This document shows, one piece after another, positions 27,676 through 37,395 of a stretch of DNA of 64,000 bases (position 1 is the first letter of the stretch; each line of letters starts with the position of its first letter). The notes under the pieces are model-generated. The model worked only from the letters and a program-made list of their open reading frames with translations, did no database searches and was not told the DNA's origin. Source of the DNA: Neoasaia chiangmaiensis (GTDB lineage Bacteria > Pseudomonadota > Alphaproteobacteria > Acetobacterales > Acetobacteraceae); NCBI RefSeq assembly GCF_002005465.1, contig NZ_CP014691.1:2240501-2304500 (forward strand), read 5' to 3'. Position numbers and translations under genes: made by a program.

Positions 27676-28881
27676 ATGGTTTCGACCCAGCCGCGCAGCG
27701 TCAGCATTCTCGGCAGCACCGGTAGCATCGGCGGTTCGACGATCGACCTGCTGCTGGCCAATCCGGACCGTTTCCGGACACGGGCGCTGGTCGGTGGCCG
27801 CAATGTCACGGTTCTGGCCGAGCAGGCCAAGGCCCTGCGCGCCGAATTTGCCGTCATCAATGACGAGGCGCAGGGCGAGGCGCTCAGGGATCTGCTGAAA
27901 GGTACCGGCATTCGTTGCGGCAGCGGTCGTGCGGCGGTTCTGGAAGCTGCGTCCCTGCCGGCGGACTGGACGATGGCCGCCATCACGGGCGCGGCGGGGC
28001 TGGAGCCGACGCTGGCCTCCACGCGTAACGGCGGCGCCATCGCGCTGGCGAACAAGGAAGCGCTGGTCTGCGCCGGCGATGTCATGTTGCGCGTGGTGAA
28101 GGAAGCGGGCGCCACGCTTCTACCGGTTGATTCCGAGCATAATGCCATTTTCCAGAGTCTGGCCGGCGCGCCGATCGACAGCGTCGAGAAGATCGTGCTG
28201 ACGGCATCCGGTGGGCCGTTCCGGTGTGCGCCGCTGGACGTCATGCGCGCGGCGACGCCGGAAGTGGCGCTGAAGCACCCGACCTGGACCATGGGCGCGA
28301 AAATCACGATCGATTCCGCGTCGATGGCCAATAAGGGGCTGGAAGTCATCGAGGCGGCACGGATCTTCGGCCTTGCCGAACCGCAGATCGACGTGCTGGT
28401 GCATCCGCAATCCGCCGTGCATGGCATGGTGCAGTTTCGCGACGGCAGCCTGATCGCCCAGCTTGGCGCACCGGACATGCGCGTGCCGATCGCCAATACG
28501 CTGGCCTGGCCGGAGCGCATGAGCACATCCGCGCCGCGTCTGGACCTGGTGGCACTGTCCCGGCTGGACTTCGAGGCGCCTGATGAAGTGCGTTTCCCGG
28601 CGCTGCGTCTGGCGCGCGAAGCCTTGCGTGCCGGCGGTGCCGCCCCCACTGTTTTCTCTGCGGCCAATGAGATCGCTGTCGAGGCGTTCCTGACGCGGCG
28701 CATCGGTTTCACCGCTATCGGCGATGTCATTGCCTATGCAATGGAAAAGCTCGGTGCGCCGACCGTCGATGATCTTGATGCCGTTCTGCATTGGGACGCC
28801 GAAGGGCGGCGTGAGGCGGAGGCTTTCGTGCAACGCCCGCAACGCAATACCGTCGAGGGAGCCTTCCTGGTCCATGCATGA
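27676..28881 (+). CDS. dxr: 1-deoxy-D-xylulose 5-phosphate reductoisomerase
   Basis: The committed step of the MEP isoprenoid pathway, feeding the UppS product. It is 401 residues from the ATG at 27676, preceded by CAGGAGTATC. Seen: SILGSTGSIGGSTIDLL (NADPH site), NKEALVCAG, LPVDSEHNAIFQ (metal Asp/Glu), ASGGPFR, KITIDSASMANKGLEVIEA, VHPQSAVHGMVQF, ANTLAWPER and FSAANEIAVEAF. All catalytic motifs are present. It overlaps rseP by 8 bp. Confidence 0.96.
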   Translation: MVSTQPRSVSILGSTGSIGGSTIDLLLANPDRFRTRALVGGRNVTVLAEQAKALRAEFAVINDEAQGEALRDLLKGTGIRCGSGRAAVLEAASLPADWTMAAITGAAGLEPTLASTRNGGAIALANKEALVCAGDVMLRVVKEAGATLLPVDSEHNAIFQSLAGAPIDSVEKIVLTASGGPFRCAPLDVMRAATPEVALKHPTWTMGAKITIDSASMANKGLEVIEAARIFGLAEPQIDVLVHPQSAVHGMVQFRDGSLIAQLGAPDMRVPIANTLAWPERMSTSAPRLDLVALSRLDFEAPDEVRFPALRLAREALRAGGAAPTVFSAANEIAVEAFLTRRIGFTAIGDVIAYAMEKLGAPTVDDLDAVLHWDAEGRREAEAFVQRPQRNTVEGAFLVHA

Positions 28882-29983
28882 TCTCATCCGCACGATCATC
28901 GCCTATGTCCTGATCCTGGGACTTCTTGTTTTCGTGCATGAACTTGGTCATTACCTCGCCGCCCGCTGGCGCGGCGTGAAGGTCGAGACGTTCTCGATCG
29001 GGTTCGGCCCCGCACTGTATCGCTGGCATGATCGTGTCGGGACGGAATGGCGTCTCAGTGCGATCCCGCTGGGGGGATACGTCAAGCCGCATGGCTTCGA
29101 GGGGCCGGAGGATGCGACTCCGGAACAGCAGGCCGCCTGGGAGGCAGGCCGGACGTTTCACGACAAGCCGGTCGGCTCCCGCGTCATCGTGATCGCGATG
29201 GGCCCGGTGTTCAATTTTGTTTTCGCAATATTGCTCTTCACCCTGTTCTTCGCCCTGTCGGGCCGACCGGAACTGAAGAACGAGATTGCCGCCGTCGAGG
29301 CTGGCAGCCCTGCCGCGCAGGCGGGTGTGAAGCCGGGTGACGTCATCACCCGGATCGGTGATCTGGCCGTCTTCAATTACGCCGATGTGCAGGCGCAGAC
29401 CGCCAGCCATCCAGGGCTCGCCACCACGCTCGGAATTCGTCGGAACGGCGCGGATCTGACCCTGCCGGTCACATTCGCCACGACGCCGGGCAAGTCCCCG
29501 GGAAGCGCGCCGGTCGGCCATCTGGGCGTCATGGCGCAGGCCTTTCCGGGCAAGCCGATGCCGGTGCCGAAAGCGTTCGTGGCGGGCGTCGAGGAGACCT
29601 GGACCGTTTCCGTCGAGACGCTGCAAGGGCTTTGGCAGATCGTCACCGGACACCGGAGCGCCCGGGAACTGGGCGGGACGATTCGTATCGCCCAGATGTC
29701 CGGTCAGGTCGCGCAGTACGGCTTCGCCAGTGTCGTGTCCTTCATGGCGCTGCTGTCCGTCAATCTTGGTTTGATCAACCTGTTTCCGATCCCGATTCTC
29801 GATGGGGGAAGGCTGGCGTTCTACGCGGCGGAAGCCATTCAGGGCCGCCCTGTATCGCGTCGGGTTCAGGAGATCAGTTTTCAGGCCGGCTTCGCGTTGA
29901 TCGCCGGACTTTTCCTGTTTTCGACCTTCAATGACCTGAGCAATCTCGGGCTGTTCAACTGGCTCTCGAAGCGTCCCGGGTAA
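28874..29983 (+). CDS. rseP: RIP metalloprotease RseP
   Basis: Intramembrane zinc protease (site-2 type) that cuts membrane-bound anti-sigma factors and clears signal peptides. It is 369 residues from the ATG at 28874. Seen: zinc motif VHELGHYLAARW (HExxH), PLGGYVKPHG, a PDZ domain (SPAAQAGVKPGDVITRIG), and the C-terminal NLGLINLFPIPILDGGRL motif with the third metal ligand. Four membrane helices. The start overlaps dxr by 8 bp, so translation is coupled. Confidence 0.95.
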   Translation: MHDLIRTIIAYVLILGLLVFVHELGHYLAARWRGVKVETFSIGFGPALYRWHDRVGTEWRLSAIPLGGYVKPHGFEGPEDATPEQQAAWEAGRTFHDKPVGSRVIVIAMGPVFNFVFAILLFTLFFALSGRPELKNEIAAVEAGSPAAQAGVKPGDVITRIGDLAVFNYADVQAQTASHPGLATTLGIRRNGADLTLPVTFATTPGKSPGSAPVGHLGVMAQAFPGKPMPVPKAFVAGVEETWTVSVETLQGLWQIVTGHRSARELGGTIRIAQMSGQVAQYGFASVVSFMALLSVNLGLINLFPIPILDGGRLAFYAAEAIQGRPVSRRVQEISFQAGFALIAGLFLFSTFNDLSNLGLFNWLSKRPG

Positions 29984-30141
29984 TCTGTTGCATTTCATAT
30001 GGTTCAGGGTGCTTGCGCGATCCGTGGAAAGTCGGATACCTCCGCGTTGGACGCGCGTGCCTTGAGACCGGCGTGCCCTGCCGATACGATCGGTATGTCA
30101 GGTCTTTCACGCCGAAGTCGATGAAGTGAGGAACGCCCGTC

Positions 30142-32604
30142 TTGTCAGGTAAACGTTTCGTTCTAATGGCCTCCGTCTGCCTTCTGCCGGTCATTGCCGC
30201 GAAGGCTGATGCGCAAGGGGCCGCGCGCGGGCGCCATCATCATGCCAATACGCCTTCGGCGCATAAGCAGCGTCCCGCCAACGGGAGTGTGATCGAGGCG
30301 ATCTCGATCAACGGCAACAGCCGTATCGAGACCAGTACGGTCCTGTCCTATATGGTTGTGCAGCCGGGCGACAATTTCAACCAGGACAACCTCGACCGCT
30401 CGTTGAAGACGCTTTACGCGACGGGTCTGTTCAAGGATGTCACGTTGCGCCGCGACGGCAATACGCTGGTGGTCGACCTGGTGGAGAATCCGATCGTCAA
30501 CCGCATTGCTTTCGAGGGCAATCACGCGGTCAAGGACGAGGACCTTCGCAAGGAGATCGCCCTGCGTCCGCGCGCCGTGTTCTCGGCGCAGGCAACGGCT
30601 GCGGACCGGCAGAAGCTGTTGAATCTCTATGCGTCCAAGGCGCGATTCGGTGCGACGGTCACGCCGCAGATCGTCAAGCTGTCGCATAACCGTGTCGATG
30701 TGATCTTCAAGATCAACGAGGCGCAACAGACGCTGATCAACAAGATCGTTTTCGTCGGCAACCATGCATTCAGCGAAGCCCGTCTGGCGCAGGTGATCTC
30801 GTCGAAGGAGACCGAATGGTATCGGTTCTTCTCGTCGTCCGACGAATACAATCCCGAGCGCATCAAATACGATGCCGAACTGCTGCGTCGTTTCTACCTG
30901 CATAACGGCTTCGTCGATTTTCACATGATTAACGCGACGGGCGAGCTCTCGCCCGATCGCAAGTCGTTCTATGTCACGTTCACGCTGTCGGAAGGTGCGC
31001 GCTACCGGATCGGCAAGATGGATGTGCGCTCCAGCCTTCGGCATGTCGAGCCGCCCGAGCTGCGGCAATACATCACGCTGTTCCCGCATCAGTGGTATGA
31101 CGGCACCGCCATTCAGAACAACGCGACCGGCATGCAGGAACGCCTGCAGGCGACGGGTCATCCCTTCGCGATGGTGCGTTCCGAAATCGCGCGCAATCCG
31201 GAGAAGCATATCGTCGATCTGTTGTTCGACGTGACGGAAGGTCCGCGTGTTTATGTCGAGCGCGTTGACATCAATGGCAACACGATTACGCAGGACAAGG
31301 TGATCCGTCGCCAACTGCCCATGGCGGAAGGCGACCCGTACACCCCGTTCGACCGGAAATATTCCAAGGCGGTTCTTCAGGACCTCGGCTACTTCAGCAC
31401 GGTGTCGATCGACCAGACGCAGGGTTCCGCGCCTGACCGGGTGAACGTCTCGGCCAACGTCGTCGAGAAGCCGACGGGCGAATTCTCGTTGGGCGGTGGT
31501 TATTCGACGGACGTCGGCATTCTGGGTAACGCGTCGGTCAAGCAGCACAACCTGCTGGGCACAGGCATCGATGCCGGTATTTCGGGCACGGTTGCGTATT
31601 ACGAGAAGCAGGTCGACCTGTCGGTCTCCGATCCGTATTTCCTCAACCGCAACCTGGTTGCGGGCATCGATATTTACGGCATTCAGAACAACTACCAGAC
31701 ATACCAGAGCTATAAGGAAGGCCGTTACGGTGGCACACTGCGTCTGGGCTATTCGTACAACAATTACCTGTCGCAGTCCTGGAGCTATTCGCTGATCGAT
31801 CGTGATGTCGGCAACTTCTATAGCCCGTCCGATGCATCGCTTTACGGTTACGAATATGTGCCGTCGATCTACGTGCAGCAGTCCGCCGGCTGGTCGCTTC
31901 TGTCCCAGCTCAGCACGACGTTGAGCTACGACCGTCGCGACAACCGCATGAATCCGCGTAAAGGCTACATGCTGCAGGTTGCGGGCGATTTCGCGGGGCT
32001 TGGTGGCAACACCAAGTATGTCCGCGCCAAGATTGATGGCAATTACTATCTGCCGCTCGATGCCATCACCGGCAGCCACGACTGGACGATGCAATTCAAG
32101 GGTGGTGCCGGCTATATGACCGACTGGGGCGATGGCAACGTCAACATCATCGATAACTTCTATCTCGGCGGCCAGAACCTGCGCGGCTTCCTCCAGGGTG
32201 GCGCCGGGCCGCGTTCGGCGCACTATGGCAAGTATCCGAATGCGCAGCCGGCCGAAGGCCAGGAAGATCTGCTCGGTGGCAAATTCATCTATACGGCTTC
32301 CGCGCAGCTGAATTTCCCGCTGCCGATGGGGGATGATGTCGGCATCTCCGGGCGTTACTTTGTCGATGCCGGTGGTCTGGCCGGTCTGCGTCTGCCGCAT
32401 GGTCGCCTGACGAATGCGGCCAAGGATGGTGCGCTTTACACGCCGATTTCCGGTGATTCGCTCACGCCGCGTGTCTCGACGGGTTTTGGTATCTCGTGGA
32501 AGAGTCCGTTTGGCCTCGTCAACATCGATGCTGCCGTGCCGATCCACAAGTCGCGCAACGATCGTCTCTATCCGATCCGCTTCGGTTTCGGCCAACAATT
32601 CTGA
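30142..32604 (+). CDS. bamA: Outer membrane protein assembly factor BamA
   Basis: The 820-residue Omp85 core of the BAM complex. It starts at a TTG (30142) with GAGG about 10 bp upstream, and this gives a basic signal peptide (MSGKRFVLMASVCLLPVIAAKADA); an ATG at 30166 would lose the Lys-Arg. Five POTRA domains follow (SVIEAISINGNSRI, NRIAFEGNHAVKDEDL, NKIVFVGNHAFSEARL, GKMDVRSSLRHVEP, ERVDINGNTITQDKV), then a 16-strand barrel (ANVVEKPTGEFSLGGGYSTD, PYFLNRNLVAGIDI, FYLGGQNLRGF) ending in FGFGQQF, the typical terminal Phe. 158 bp from rseP. Confidence 0.96.
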   Translation: MSGKRFVLMASVCLLPVIAAKADAQGAARGRHHHANTPSAHKQRPANGSVIEAISINGNSRIETSTVLSYMVVQPGDNFNQDNLDRSLKTLYATGLFKDVTLRRDGNTLVVDLVENPIVNRIAFEGNHAVKDEDLRKEIALRPRAVFSAQATAADRQKLLNLYASKARFGATVTPQIVKLSHNRVDVIFKINEAQQTLINKIVFVGNHAFSEARLAQVISSKETEWYRFFSSSDEYNPERIKYDAELLRRFYLHNGFVDFHMINATGELSPDRKSFYVTFTLSEGARYRIGKMDVRSSLRHVEPPELRQYITLFPHQWYDGTAIQNNATGMQERLQATGHPFAMVRSEIARNPEKHIVDLLFDVTEGPRVYVERVDINGNTITQDKVIRRQLPMAEGDPYTPFDRKYSKAVLQDLGYFSTVSIDQTQGSAPDRVNVSANVVEKPTGEFSLGGGYSTDVGILGNASVKQHNLLGTGIDAGISGTVAYYEKQVDLSVSDPYFLNRNLVAGIDIYGIQNNYQTYQSYKEGRYGGTLRLGYSYNNYLSQSWSYSLIDRDVGNFYSPSDASLYGYEYVPSIYVQQSAGWSLLSQLSTTLSYDRRDNRMNPRKGYMLQVAGDFAGLGGNTKYVRAKIDGNYYLPLDAITGSHDWTMQFKGGAGYMTDWGDGNVNIIDNFYLGGQNLRGFLQGGAGPRSAHYGKYPNAQPAEGQEDLLGGKFIYTASAQLNFPLPMGDDVGISGRYFVDAGGLAGLRLPHGRLTNAAKDGALYTPISGDSLTPRVSTGFGISWKSPFGLVNIDAAVPIHKSRNDRLYPIRFGFGQQF

Positions 32605-32663
32605 ATGTATGACGGCGCGGCATCGGTTTCTCATGTCGCGCCCATTATTGCTTAGAGGTTTCG

Positions 32664-33566
32664 ATGTCCCTGTCTTTCGGCTCGCGCGTCGCGGCCACTG
32701 CTCTTCTCCTTGCCTCAGTCAATATTTCGGGGATCGTCTCCGCCGAAACGGCGCACGCGCAGTCAGGTAATGGTGGCTGGTTCGTGCCCAAGACGGCGCA
32801 GCCGCCTGCGGCACCGGCGCCGCGTGTCGTGCGCCGGGCGGTTCCGCAGGCGACGGCACCCGACGAGGGCGAGGAGCAGCCGCAGCAGCCTGAGACGCCG
32901 CCCGTTCTGCCAGCACCGCCGATTCCCGATTCGCCCGATCTGCCGAAGGAAGTGGCCCCGCCGACTGCCGTGATCGGCGTGATCAGCATCCCGACGGTGA
33001 TGCGCATGTCCACGGCCGCGGAAGAGGCGCAGCGTATTCTCGGCGCACGGCGTGACAAGCTGGCCGCTGCCGCGCAGCGGGAACAGGCCGGCTGGCGCGA
33101 TGAGCAGCAGAAGCTGCAGAACGATGCGCGCACGCTGACGTCCGAACAGGTGCAGCTGCGCGAGCGGCACCTTCAGGAGCGTCGGAACCGTGCCCAACGT
33201 GACTTCTCGAATCGTGCGCGCATTATTCAGGAAGCGGCGAATGTTTCGCTCAACCAGATCGAGCGTGAGTTGATTCGTCTGGTTCGCCAGGTTGCCGCCG
33301 CGCATGGCATGAACCTCGTCATGCATAGCGAGCAGGTGGCGCTCCATGTTCCGGGGCAGGACATTACGGACGAGACGGCGGCGCAGCTGAACAAGATTCT
33401 GCCGCATGTCTTCATTCCGGCGGAAGATGTGGACCCGGAGGTGCTGGCGAAATCAGGCAAGATGCCGACGACGGCAGATGAGGATCGCGCCAACCAGCAG
33501 CCGGCAGCCAGCGCGCCGGCACAGTCGGCCAGCGTACCCCAGTCGGTCCTGCGTCAGCATCAGTGA
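32664..33566 (+). CDS. Skp/OmpH-family periplasmic chaperone
   Basis: A 300-residue periplasmic holdase. Seen: a signal peptide (LLLASVNISGIVSAETAHAQ, cut near residue 33), a long Pro/Ala/Glu-rich insertion (about 35-100), then the OmpH core (AVIGVISIPTVMRMSTAAEEAQ, a coiled-coil helix pair REQAGWRDEQQKLQND through RRNRAQRDFSNRARIIQEAA) and VSLNQIERELIRLVRQVAAAHGMNLVM. The length is well above E. coli Skp (about 160) because of the insertion and a C-terminal tail. Its place between bamA and lpxD is the classical skp position. Some Skp features are diverged, so the symbol is left blank. Confidence 0.85.
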   Translation: MSLSFGSRVAATALLLASVNISGIVSAETAHAQSGNGGWFVPKTAQPPAAPAPRVVRRAVPQATAPDEGEEQPQQPETPPVLPAPPIPDSPDLPKEVAPPTAVIGVISIPTVMRMSTAAEEAQRILGARRDKLAAAAQREQAGWRDEQQKLQNDARTLTSEQVQLRERHLQERRNRAQRDFSNRARIIQEAANVSLNQIERELIRLVRQVAAAHGMNLVMHSEQVALHVPGQDITDETAAQLNKILPHVFIPAEDVDPEVLAKSGKMPTTADEDRANQQPAASAPAQSASVPQSVLRQHQ

Positions 33567-33573
33567 TCCATTC

Positions 33574-34623
33574 ATGAGCCGCGACTCACTTCCTGGCGAT
33601 CCGCGCTTCTTTCAGCGTCTGGGGCCGTTTTCGGTTCAGGCGCTGGCGGAGGCGGCAGATGCCGAAATCGTCGGCAATGGGGATGCCCTTCGTCCCCTGA
33701 AGGGTGTTGCGCCGCTGCAATCCGCTACGGCGGAAGAGGTGAGTTTCTTGGACAACCGGCGTTATCTGCCGCTGTTGGCCGAAACCAGGGCGGGTGCCGT
33801 CATCCTCGGGTCGGCGTTCCAGGATAAGCTGCCGCCCGGCTGTGTCGGGCTGGTCGCGAAAACGCCCTACCTCGCCTGGGCGCGCGTCGCTGCCCTGTTC
33901 CACCCCGTTGCGCCGGCCAGACCGGGCATCCATCCAAGTGCGATCATCGCGGAAAACGCCGTTATCGCGCCGGATGCGGAAATTGGTCCGCTGGCCGTGA
34001 TTGGCGATCGCGTCACGATCGGCGCCGGAACCGCTATTGGTAGTCACGTCGCGATCGGCGACGGCGTATCGATCGGTGCGCGTTGCCGCATCGGTTCGCA
34101 TGCGAGCGTGTCCCATAGCCTGATTGGCGATCGGGTGGCACTCTACCCCGGTGTCCGGCTGGGGCAGGACGGGTTCGGGTTCGCGGTCGGTCCGGCAGGG
34201 TTCGAGACCGTGCCACAGCTTGGTCGTGTGGTGATTGGTGATGACGTCGAAATCGGCGCCAACGCCACGATCGATCGCGGGTCGATGCGCGATACGGTGA
34301 TCGGCGCGGGCACGCGGATCGATAATCTCGTGCAGATCGGTCATAATGCCCAGTTGGGACGTTGCTGTATTGTGGTGTCGCAGGCGGGCATCTCCGGATC
34401 GACGGAACTGGGCGACTTCGTCACCATCGCCGCGCAGGCCGGGTTGATCGGCCATATCAAAATCGGCGACAAGGCGCGGATCGGCGCGCAATGCGGCGTG
34501 ATGTCGGATGTCGATGCGGGCGCGGATGTGATCGGCAGTCCGGCCATGCCGTTTCGTGAATTCTTCCGGAACGTCGCTTTTTTACGAAAAATGGCGAAAC
34601 GGCCGGAAAAGGACGATAGCTGA
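33574..34623 (+). CDS. lpxD: UDP-3-O-(3-hydroxyacyl)glucosamine N-acyltransferase
   Basis: Third step of lipid A synthesis. It is 349 residues from the ATG at 33574. Seen: the N-terminal uridine-binding domain (GVAPLQSATAEEVSFLDNRRYL) and a left-handed beta helix of many I-G-x-x hexapeptides (residues about 110-300), with catalytic His in IGHNAQLG and the RLGQDGFGFA motif. The longer frame start at 33406 overlaps skp and is not used. The C-terminal helix (FFRNVAFLRKM) is typical. Confidence 0.95.
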   Translation: MSRDSLPGDPRFFQRLGPFSVQALAEAADAEIVGNGDALRPLKGVAPLQSATAEEVSFLDNRRYLPLLAETRAGAVILGSAFQDKLPPGCVGLVAKTPYLAWARVAALFHPVAPARPGIHPSAIIAENAVIAPDAEIGPLAVIGDRVTIGAGTAIGSHVAIGDGVSIGARCRIGSHASVSHSLIGDRVALYPGVRLGQDGFGFAVGPAGFETVPQLGRVVIGDDVEIGANATIDRGSMRDTVIGAGTRIDNLVQIGHNAQLGRCCIVVSQAGISGSTELGDFVTIAAQAGLIGHIKIGDKARIGAQCGVMSDVDAGADVIGSPAMPFREFFRNVAFLRKMAKRPEKDDS

Positions 34624-34767
34624 AAGCGTTGCGTCGGGACGGTGGCAAGGACTTTCGTCCTTTGCTAAGGGAAGCGGCTTGGCGCGGTGGCGTCATGAAA
34701 GACTGATGTCATCAATACGGCGCGGATCTGAATGCTCGGTGGCGCTGTTACAGGAGTGAATGCGACA

Positions 34768-35271
34768 ATGGACTCAGCGGCGGAAAAGACGGAGGCCAAG
34801 GCGCCGAACACAACGCAGACGACGCCGGTCACGATCGATTCCATCGACATCATGCGGATCATGTCGGCGATTCCGCATCGCTACCCGTTCCTGATGATCG
34901 ACCGTATGGTCGATATCGAACTGGGTCAGTCCGCCGTCGGCCTGAAGAATGTGACGATCAACGAACCGTTCTTCACCGGGCATTTTCCGGCACAGCCTGT
35001 CATGCCCGGCGTGCTGATCGTCGAGGCGATGGCGCAGACGGCGGCCACACTGGTCGTGCTGACGCTGGGCGATGCCTTCGAGGGCAAGCTTGTCTATTTC
35101 ATGACGATCGAAAGCGCGAAATTCCGTCGTCCTGTCGGGCCGGGAGACCAGCTGCGCATCCATGTCGAGAAGGAACGGGCGCGCGCCAATGTGTGGCGGT
35201 TCAAGGGTGTTGCGAAAGTCGATGGCGTTGCGGTCGCGGAAGCGACGTTCAGCGCCATGATTATGGGCTGA
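34768..35271 (+). CDS. fabZ: 3-hydroxyacyl-[acyl-carrier-protein] dehydratase FabZ
   Basis: Dehydrates hydroxyacyl-ACP in fatty acid elongation and sets the acyl pool for lipid A. It is 167 residues from the ATG at 34768, with AGGAG 11 bp upstream; an in-frame GTG at 34756 is possible. Seen: [13 protein letters not shown], the catalytic motif [21 protein letters not shown] (His and Glu) and [12 protein letters not shown]. The first about 25 residues are a polar extension. It sits in the lpx operon. Confidence 0.95.
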   Translation: MDSAAEKTEAKAPNTTQTTPVTIDSIDIMRIMSAIPHRYPFLMIDRMVDIELGQSAVGLKNVTINEPFFTGHFPAQPVMPGVLIVEAMAQTAATLVVLTLGDAFEGKLVYFMTIESAKFRRPVGPGDQLRIHVEKERARANVWRFKGVAKVDGVAVAEATFSAMIMG

Positions 35272-35284
35272 TCGGACGTCATTC

Positions 35285-36145
35285 GTGAAGCAGGTTCTGC
35301 CAGAAACCGCCGCCGTTTCGATCCACCCCAGCGCCATCGTCGATCCGCAGGCGCAGATCGGGCCGGGCACGACGATTGGCCCGTGGTGTCATATCGGCCC
35401 CGATGTCTCGATCGGCGAAGGCGTGCGACTGCATGCCAATGTCATCGTGGACGGCCATACGCGTCTCGCCGACGGCGTGGAGGTCTATCCCTTTGTGACG
35501 ATCGGCCTTGCGCCGCAGGATCTGAAATATGCCGGTGAGCCGACGCGCTGCGATATCGGTGCGCGAACCGTCATCCGCGAGAATGTCACGATCCATCGCG
35601 GCACGGCACAGGGCCATGGGCTGACGAAGGTCGGCGCGCATTGCCTCATCATGGCCAATGCGCATGTAGCGCATGACTGCACGATCGGCGACGGCGTCAT
35701 CATCGTCAACAACGTGGTAATGGGTGGTCATGTCGAGATCGGTGATGGCGCGCGCATCATGGGTGCGGCAGCGCTGCACCAGTTCGTCCGTATCGGACGC
35801 GGCGCGCTCGTCGGCGGTGTCTGCGGTGTCGAGTCCGACGTCATCCCTTATGGCAGCGTGCTGGGTAACCGGGCACGGCTGGTGGGGCTGCACTGGATAT
35901 GGTTGCGCCGACAGGGCGTCGATCCATCGGAAATCCATGCGATGCGCCGGGCGTTCCGCATCCTTTATCCCCGGCAGGGTGGCGGTGAAGGCGTTCTCGA
36001 TGCGCGTCTGACGGAAGTGAAGCGCGATTTCGCCGAGGTTGCGCGTGTGCAGGAGATCGTTGCGTTTATGGAAGCGCCTAGCCGGCGTGGCCTCGTGCGC
36101 GGTGCGCGACCGTCGAGCAATGTTCTTGAGTCGGAGGGCGCGTGA
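35285..36145 (+). CDS. lpxA: UDP-N-acetylglucosamine O-acyltransferase
   Basis: First step of lipid A synthesis. It is 286 residues. Seen: left-handed beta helix with hexapeptide repeats (IVDPQAQIGPGTTIGPWCHIG), the KYAGEPT segment, VTIHRGTAQG, catalytic His in NAHVAHDCTIGD, and NNVVMGGHVEIGDGARIMG-type repeats, followed by the helical C-terminus (LVGLHWIWLRRQGVDPSEIH). Its stop overlaps the lpxI GTG start (GTGA). Confidence 0.95.
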   Translation: MKQVLPETAAVSIHPSAIVDPQAQIGPGTTIGPWCHIGPDVSIGEGVRLHANVIVDGHTRLADGVEVYPFVTIGLAPQDLKYAGEPTRCDIGARTVIRENVTIHRGTAQGHGLTKVGAHCLIMANAHVAHDCTIGDGVIIVNNVVMGGHVEIGDGARIMGAAALHQFVRIGRGALVGGVCGVESDVIPYGSVLGNRARLVGLHWIWLRRQGVDPSEIHAMRRAFRILYPRQGGGEGVLDARLTEVKRDFAEVARVQEIVAFMEAPSRRGLVRGARPSSNVLESEGA

Positions 36146-36993
36146 GCGCAGCGCCCATCGGAATTCTTGCCGGGGGCGGTCCGCTGCCCGCGCAGGTTGC
36201 CGAAGCCATCGAAGCGACGGGTGGCAGCGTTTTCATTGTCGGATTCCAGGATTTTGTCGACGTGGCGCGAATCGCGCACTGGCCGCATCGGGTCGTGCGT
36301 CTGGCGGCGGCAGGCGAATTGCTGACGGCGCTGCGGACAGCGGGATGTCGCGATATTGTCCTGATCGGTCCCGTCAAACGTCCGGCATTGCGCGATCTGC
36401 GTCCCGACGCCGAGGGCGCGCGCATCATGGCGCGTATCGGTCGTGCCCTTTTTTCCGGCGACGATGGATTGCTGGGTGCTCTGGTGCGCGTACTTGGCGA
36501 GGAAGGTTTTCGCATCCGCGGGGCGCATGAGTTCCTGACTCGCTCGACGGGACAGGTCGGCGCGTTGGGGCAAATCGCGCCGGACGATCAGGCACGGCAG
36601 GATATCGCGCGGGGAATTAGGGTTATCCGTGCGCTTGGCGCGCTGGACGTCGGTCAGGGCTGCGTCGTGCAGGATAATCTGGTGCTGGCCGTCGAGGCGC
36701 TGGAAGGCACGGATGCCATGCTGTCGCGGTGCACGGCGCTGAAGCAGCCTGGGCCGGGTGGCGTGCTGGTCAAGACGCTCAAACCCGGACAGGAACGCCG
36801 CGCCGATATGCCGACTATCGGCCCGAGCACGCTGGACAACGCCGCTGCAACCGGTCTGCGCGGCGTCGCGTTCGAAGCGGGTGCGACATTATTGACCGAC
36901 CCCGAAGCCTGTGTGGCGCGCGCCAACGCGCTGGGGTTGTTTCTTTACGGTATTGGCCCGGACATGATGCGTGCGGGCCTGCAAGGAGAATGA
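36142..36993 (+). CDS. lpxI: UDP-2,3-diacylglucosamine hydrolase LpxI
   Basis: Calcium/magnesium-dependent pyrophosphatase making lipid X, the alternative to LpxH in alphaproteobacteria. It is 283 residues with a GTG start overlapping lpxA. Seen: the DUF1009 core (IGILAGGGPLPAQVAEAI, VDVARIAHWPHRVVRLAAAGELLTALR, DIVLIGPVKRPALRDLRPD, DDGLLGALVRVLGEEGF) and LDVGQGCVVQDNLVLAVEALEGTDAML, with DLRPD and VKTLKPGQERRADMPTIG containing conserved acidic and basic residues. The next gene is gloA; lpxB is not found in the window. Confidence 0.95.
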   Translation: MSAAPIGILAGGGPLPAQVAEAIEATGGSVFIVGFQDFVDVARIAHWPHRVVRLAAAGELLTALRTAGCRDIVLIGPVKRPALRDLRPDAEGARIMARIGRALFSGDDGLLGALVRVLGEEGFRIRGAHEFLTRSTGQVGALGQIAPDDQARQDIARGIRVIRALGALDVGQGCVVQDNLVLAVEALEGTDAMLSRCTALKQPGPGGVLVKTLKPGQERRADMPTIGPSTLDNAAATGLRGVAFEAGATLLTDPEACVARANALGLFLYGIGPDMMRAGLQGE

Positions 36994-36995
36994 CG

Positions 36996-37391
36996 ATGGC
37001 TTCCTATCTGCATACGATGGTTCGCGTGCGCGATCTCGAACGCAGTGTGGCGTTTTACAAGGTTCTCGGCATGCGCGAAATTCGTCGCCGCGAAGTGCCG
37101 GACGGTCGTTACACGCTGGTTTATATGGGTTTTGACGACAACGCGCATGGTCAGGCCGAAATCGAGCTGACCTACAACTGGGATCAGGAAGACGTCTACG
37201 ATCTGGGCAATGGTTTCGGTCATTTCGCGGTCGGCTTCGACGATGTCGCCGCAGCGGTGGACAAGGTGCGCGAGGCCGGCGGCAAGGTAACGCGCGAGGC
37301 GGGGCCGGTGAAGTTCGGGACCACCGTGATCGCGTTCGTTGAGGATCCGGACGGCTACAAGATCGAATTCATTCAGCGCGGCACGCACTGA
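36996..37391 (+). CDS. gloA: Lactoylglutathione lyase (glyoxalase I)
   Basis: Detoxifies methylglyoxal with glutathione. It is 131 residues and a complete vicinal-oxygen-chelate dimer unit. Metal ligands are His6, Glu57, His76 and Glu124 (HTMVRV, AEIELTYNW, GFGHFAV, YKIEFIQ), the E. coli-like, probably Ni type. The ATG at 36996 is chosen because AAGGAG at 36983-36988 is well spaced; the ATG at 36990 overlapping the lpxI stop is too close to it. Ends 4 bp before a convergent small gene. Confidence 0.95.
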   Translation: MASYLHTMVRVRDLERSVAFYKVLGMREIRRREVPDGRYTLVYMGFDDNAHGQAEIELTYNWDQEDVYDLGNGFGHFAVGFDDVAAAVDKVREAGGKVTREAGPVKFGTTVIAFVEDPDGYKIEFIQRGTH

Positions 37392-37395
37392 GCCG

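Noticed and set aside
30163-32634. 823-codon open frame antisense to bamA
   Set aside because: Lies fully across bamA, whose POTRA and barrel motifs are certain. Long antisense frames are common in GC-rich DNA, and it has no domain motif.
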